Source of the DNA: Boletus sp. NGJ
Taxonomy: Eukaryota > Basidiomycota > Agaricomycetes > Boletales > Boletaceae
NCBI GenBank assembly: GCA_019096195.1
Contig: JAGTXK010000108.1
Location: 62,001-126,000, forward strand
Length of the DNA: 64,000 nt
Reading direction: 5' to 3'
The notes beneath the pieces were generated by a model, which was not told the DNA's origin, made no database searches, and saw nothing but the letters and a program-made list of their open reading frames with translations. Below, piece after piece: positions 60,022 to 64,000 of the stretch (position 1 is the first letter of the stretch; every line of letters starts with the position of its first letter). Made by a program: the position numbers and the translations under genes.

Positions 60022-60397
60022 GGTATGGAGTGGATTTGGGGTGTCGATCTGCGAATACTGACGGACCAACGCGGACCGCTCTTTTATCTCGACGAACCGT
60101 ATCCCGTGACGAGACGAGATATTATTGGTCATGCCAAATGCACATCACCAAGTTCAGTTTTCTCGACTCGCTGAATTGTGGAGCAGTCACCATCATTATG
60201 CGTGCCGTGTCAAGTACGTTGCCTACACGCCTTGTCGAGAGATGTGCGCGTTTTCGCGTTTTCCCGGATCCATGTAATAACTCGCTGAATGGGCATAGCC
60301 TATGTGTCAGGCGATTGATTGGCTAAGAGGACATCCCCAATGATCAATAAATATTTTAATGGCGCCCGAATTAAGGCCTTGACACAACACAAAAACC
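60022..60397. other. Upstream of DLH A, partly duplicated
   Basis: 60022-60250 recurs with changes at 60960-61190 (ATCACCAAGTTC(A/G)GTTTTCT-type block, GCCTTGTCGAGA). It is the probable promoter of DLH A. No gene. Confidence 0.5.
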
Positions 60398-60545
60398 ATG
60401 AAATGTGAAGATTGCAGTTAAAATTTAAGCTTGACATTTTCACAGCACTTAAACTTGAAAAGTTTGCCTAATCTATGTCTAAACTTCAAGTTTAAGTGCC
60501 ACAAAATGTCAAGACTAAATTTTAACTGCAATTTTCCCATTTCAT
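60398..60545. repeat. AT-rich long hairpin, MITE-like
   Basis: Arms 60398-60464 and 60481-60545 are inverted copies (ATGAAATG...TTGCAGTTAAAATTTA...CACTTAAACTTGA) with a 16-nt loop. The stem could be ~65 bp with few mismatches. Weaker outward symmetry may extend to ~60345 and ~60580. It is AT-rich in a GC-richer setting, which fits a non-autonomous DNA transposon. No target duplication is certain. Confidence 0.7.
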
Positions 60546-60587
60546 ACAACATTCAGACCTGTCCTAAATATTGATTTTTGCATTTGT

Positions 60588-61260
60588 GTGACTAGTACAT
60601 CAATTCGTCGAAGGCGTGTCCTGTCTAAATTTTTCTCTTTGAATCAGCTGGCAGGTCTTCCGAGTCGTGTCTCCACTCCCTGTTTAACACCTGAAGCGCG
60701 TGAAGCTTCCGCCCTACCTCTCGTTGGAGCTCTCGACAACCTACCAGATCTAACTGAGAATTACAAGGTGGCGTTTGGAAAACGGATCTCCTCTACCTGA
60801 TGCGAATTGACGCTGATCCCTCAGCTAATCTTTGTTCACGAGGTCGAAATTCACCTCACCTCAATCTCTGGAACTGCTATGAAGTTGCCCAGCCGCTCGG
60901 CAATGTAAATCCCAGATCCTTGATGCGGGGTCAGCAGGATGAGCTAGGGGGACCTGCGAGCGTCGTATACACAGTGGGAGTAGGTTTGAGGTGTTGGCCT
61001 GCTAGAAACGACTGCTCGACGTTTTTTGTTATCTCGATGACCGTGTCCCGTGATAAGACAGGACCCTATTAACGGTGCCTATGCATATCACCAAGTTCGG
61101 TTTCTTGACTACTGATCCGCTGAACGTAGAACAGTCATCATCAATTGAGCGTGCCTGCGCAAAGTGCGTCACCTACGCGCCTTGTCGAGATACGTGGGAC
61201 GATCGTCACCGTAGAGCGTGCTGCGCAAAGTTCTCATTTACACGCCGCCATGTCGAGATT
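60588..61260 (-). other. Remnant of a DLH-upstream duplicate
   Basis: 60945-61190 matches the 5' flank of DLH A including GGGGGACCTGCGAGCGTCG, but the start codon region is lost. 60588-60945 shows no recognisable coding sequence. It looks like the relic of a third DLH-type gene copy or its promoter. Confidence 0.45.
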
Positions 61261-61479
61261 TGGTAAGTCAACACCTGATTAGGTGGGAGTACCGTCACGG
61301 ACGTTTCGCGGACATGGCATTCTTGGATCCGGAGGCAACCATTTCTGATGGCTATGATGGTACTTAGTCAGATACACCCCGTTCCGACCGATTGCGTTGT
61401 ACAATAAACATGCCTATCGTACATTTCGATGATGGTGATGACAAGATGTGTTCCTTCAAGCGTGTCCGAGTAAGCGTGA

Positions 61480-62639
61480 CTACGCTGCGAACCTGTTGAA
61501 CCATTGCAAGAATCCGCGCGCGCACTCCTCTTTCCCAAAGCCTATAGAAAGAGCAGCCCTGAGATGGGTGGATGTATGCGTTGTGAAAAAGCAAAGGACG
61601 CACGCTGAGAGTCGTCGGCGGGATCACCACGCGCGCCGAACCCGTGTGTCGTGCCACTGAAGATTTGGAAGTAATAGTGCGCCTTGTTCTTGACGAGGAT
61701 ATCTTCTGCCTGGCGACGCGCTTCGACGGGGAAAGCCTGGTCAACTTCTGGAATGTGTGTTCAGTCTCTGCTTTGATAGGGTTGACGAGCAAGATGTGTG
61801 AACAATCATTCACCTGCACAGCCAAAGGCGATTGGTGCTGAGATAGAGGAATCAGGATGTGTCTTTCCGATGTGCACGTTTTCACTAACCAACACAGTTC
61901 TCGATAAGGTCTGATTTGAGCTGTTTCGTCGCACCATCGTACATACTGGAGGGATGGGCGACAGCACCTGGGGACAGGGTCAGCGATGAGGGGAAAGCCA
62001 AGATCCCTGGAAAGACGGGCTCACCCGCAGCAAGGTTGAACGTCGGATCGTTTGCAAGGGCAAAGACGTACGGGGCCCCGAAACAGTATCCTGGATAAGA
62101 CGATACGATGTGAGCAGAACGACCGGGGAACGAGAGATGGCGTACCGACTGCAAAGTACTTGACGTCGGTCGTACCTAACCCAACCCAATCCTAGGTCAA
62201 TGTATGCAAGACAGTATGGGAGGAGGGTCTCTGACCGTAGCGTTTTTTGACTTCCTCGACCCACCTTGGGGTGTGTTCTCGTGCTTGAGCGACGGCCTTG
62301 TTGCGCCAAGTTTCGCGGACGAAAGCCCGGCTGTTTCATGAGCGTCTCGAACCTGTCGCCCATGAAGTAGTCGAGGCCGAGGACGATGTAGCCTACGTTC
62401 ATGTAAATAGTGTAGGCTGCATGGAATGAAACGTGGTCACCATTAGACGCAAACCAGTCCTGGAGAAGCTGGCTGTTGATGTAGAACGGGCCAAATACGT
62501 CCGAAAAGTAGAAGAGGATCTTCTTCTGCCCTGTGGTAGTGGGCTCAGCGATGTAGGTCGGCACGCCAGCGATGGACTCTGTGCGGCCGAGTGGTGTGCC
62601 GGTGTGGTGCACGGTCTTGAAGCAGTCGTCGCAGGACAT
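61480..62639 (-). CDS. Dienelactone hydrolase family protein B
   Basis: Start MSCDDCFKTVHHTGTP at 62639. Exon 1 has ILFYFSDVFGPFYINSQLLQDWFASNG. A 49-bp GT-AG intron leads to YIVLGLDYFMGDRF. AFVRETWRNKAVAQA and PRWVEEVKKRYG then follow in a frame one base off, which suggests a 1-nt shift or an unannotated splice near 62330. Next is GYCFGAPYVFALANDP (nucleophile Cys, ~62095), AVAHPSSMYDGAT, an exon with FPVEARRQAEDILVKNKAH and GTTHGFGARGDP (catalytic His, ~61645), and a final exon ending LQWFNRFAA with stop at 61480. It is a paralogue of DLH A in the same orientation and shares a divergent promoter with the Dsk2 gene. Confidence 0.78.
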
Positions 62640-62694
62640 GATCGATGGGACGTGGCTGTGTCGACAATTACTCACCTCTTCTGTCCGCTTCACC
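62640..62694. promoter_or_regulatory. 55-bp divergent intergenic region, DLH B / Dsk2
   Basis: Only 55 bp separate the two start codons. There is no TATA box. A pyrimidine-rich CTCACCTCTTCTGTCC lies just before the Dsk2 ATG. Transcripts must either have tiny leaders or overlap. Confidence 0.6.
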
Positions 62695-64000
62695 ATGGCC
62701 GACAATGAAATAAATATCAACGTCAAGGGTACCTCTTTCCCTCACCTCCTCTTCCTCGCTTACCCCCCCCCTCAACCAGGTCCCAGCGAGCTCAAGATCC
62801 AGATATCGATCAGCACAGACAAGACCGTCCTCGACCTCAAGCGCGCCATCGCCGAAAAGTCGGACGTCGAGGCAGACCGACAGAGACTGATCTATTCAGG
62901 TCCGTGTCAAAGCCACCCTCTCACCGCCAGATCTTGACTTTGACATTCACACAGGCAGAGTGCTCAAGGTACCGGTGCATTTCATCTTGGCCACTTCCAC
63001 TCATCTTATCGTTCCCTCGCTTTCCGCAGGATGAAGACGCATTGTCCGTGTACAAGATCCAGTCGTCACATACTATCCACATGGTCAAGGGCACTCCACG
63101 CGCCGCGGCCCCTTCTAGCTCCTCATCCACCGCAACGCCTCAGCAAATCCCCACGATGCAGGCTGGCCAGAACCCCTCCGACCCGCTCACCCTCCTCAAC
63201 GGTTATATGGGCCACGGTCTCATGGCTGGCTTCAACCCATTCGCCGATATGGGCGTAAACCAGAACGATCCTAACATGGTACGTATCCCTGCCTTGCACT
63301 GCGAGCGTGCCATCCACGATCGACTAACGTTTCTGCTCGCAGTTTCAAAACATGATGCAATCACCCGAGTTCCTACGGCAAATGTCAGGCCTCATGTCCA
63401 ACCCCGCCATCCTCGACCAGATCATCGCGCTCAACCCACAACTCGCGTCCCTGGGACCCCAAATCCGCGAGGTATTCCAAAGCGAACAGTTCAGGCAAAT
63501 GGTGTTCGTAACGTTCTCTCTCTCCTCCCTCACGCTTCTATTCATGACGCGTCCATCGTTAACCTATCCGTTTCTCCACCAAACAGGTCGAACCCCGAAA
63601 CGCTGCGTACCATGATGCAGATGTCTTCGCTGATGCGTGGCGCCGGGAGTGGCGGTGCAGGCGCAGCGGTTCAAGGCGCGTTTCCAGCCCCCGGAGTCCC
63701 CTCTAGCGCAACTGGCACTGGCGCCACCCCCACCTCGCCGTCCACGACGATGCAACCCAGCGCGGCCGGAACGGGTGTTAACTTGGGTGCTGGTGCTGGC
63801 GTACCTAATCCTGCACTCCTACAGGCGCTCCTGAGCGGGGGTGGCCTCGGGGGTGGTCTCGGTGGTGGTCTCGGTGGTGGCATGGGTGGTTTTGGTGGCC
63901 TAGGCAGTCTCGGTGGGGGCCTGGGTCCCTTTGGTGCGCCGCCCGCCGCTCCCCCGGATACCAGACCGCCAGAGGAACGGTTCCAAGTACAGCTTCAGGT
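62695..64000 (+). CDS. DSK2: Ubiquilin / Dsk2-type ubiquitin receptor, cut by window end
   Basis: Start ATG at 62695 in CACCATGG context. Exon 1 (62695-62899) and a 14-nt exon 2 (62955-62968) encode the ubiquitin-like domain (LKIQISISTDKTVLDLKRA, DRQRLIYSG, RVLK). Exon 3 (63030-63278) completes it (SVYKIQSSHTIHMVKG) and adds a linker. Exons 4 (63343-63503) and 5 (from 63587) carry an STI1-like region (MMQSPEFLRQMSGLMSNPAIL, NPQLASLGPQIREVFQSE, SNPETLRTMMQMSSL) and a Gly-rich stretch. The C-terminal UBA domain would lie beyond 64000. It delivers ubiquitylated proteins to the proteasome, in cytosol and nucleus. Frames agree across all four introns. Confidence 0.9.

Noticed and set aside
63671-63883. 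Proline-rich minus-strand frame
   Set aside because: Shadow of the Gly-rich Dsk2 exon on the opposite strand.
1-64000. CRISPR arrays, rRNA or tRNA genes
   Set aside because: No regularly spaced repeats with unique spacers and no tRNA or rRNA-like sequence were seen. The genome is eukaryotic, and the tRNA-like motifs are retroelement primer-binding sites.

Overview
The window looks like a filamentous basidiomycete, most likely an Agaricomycete. Genes are rich in short introns (about 50-80 bp, GT-AG, CTAAT/CTGAC-like branch sites). The host genes are seven-bladed WD40 proteins of a lineage-expanded type, NCS1 (Fcy2-like) permeases, dienelactone hydrolases (DLH) and a ubiquilin/Dsk2. Chromodomain Ty3/gypsy, Ty1/copia, DIRS-like and Tc1/mariner-like elements are abundant. 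The WD40 family resembles those I recall from Boletales, but that placement is a guess.

Layout. (1) 1-29 kb is a CpG-poor, repeat-scrambled region. It holds a tandem row of minus-strand WD40 paralogues: B (10.0-12.4 kb), C (13.5-15.9 kb) and D (16.6-17.9 kb continuing at 24.5-25.9 kb). These are cut by copia, gypsy and DIRS-like fossils. A ~4.05 kb near-identical inverted duplication has arms at 1-4056 and 22930-26983. It repeats the D 5' half, the end of a Tc1-like transposon and a copia integrase region. (2) 25868-34818 is a Tc1/mariner-like transposon with 72-bp terminal inverted repeats and TA target duplications. It carries a transposase and a convergent companion gene with a SAM-like segment. 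A copia element (29505-34391, TSD ATGCT) is nested inside it. (3) 34.8-36.5 kb is the displaced upstream region of WD40 unit D. (4) 36471-42599 is a chromodomain gypsy element with 217-bp LTRs and TSD AACGC, inserted in the 3' flank of WD40 unit E. (5) 42.6-57.1 kb is CpG-rich and contains a tandem segmental duplication: WD40 E + NCS1-1, then WD40 F + NCS1-2. (6) 57-64 kb holds two DLH genes, a hairpin MITE-like repeat and a Dsk2 gene that leaves the window. Dsk2 is divergent from the second DLH, with only 55 bp between the start codons.

Functionally the host content is modest: propeller proteins of unknown role, purine/cytosine-type permeases, DLH-fold hydrolases and a proteasome shuttle factor. 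The main story is structural. Six or seven WD40 units act as the substrate into which elements inserted and recombined. CpG-to-TpG decay on the left turns CGA arginine codons into TGA stops, and the boundary of that decay falls between the two LTRs of the gypsy element. The best candidate for something little described is the two-gene Tc1-like transposon with its SAM-like partner. After it come the LTR pair that differs by one exact GT-AG segment and the exchange junctions that split WD40 unit D.
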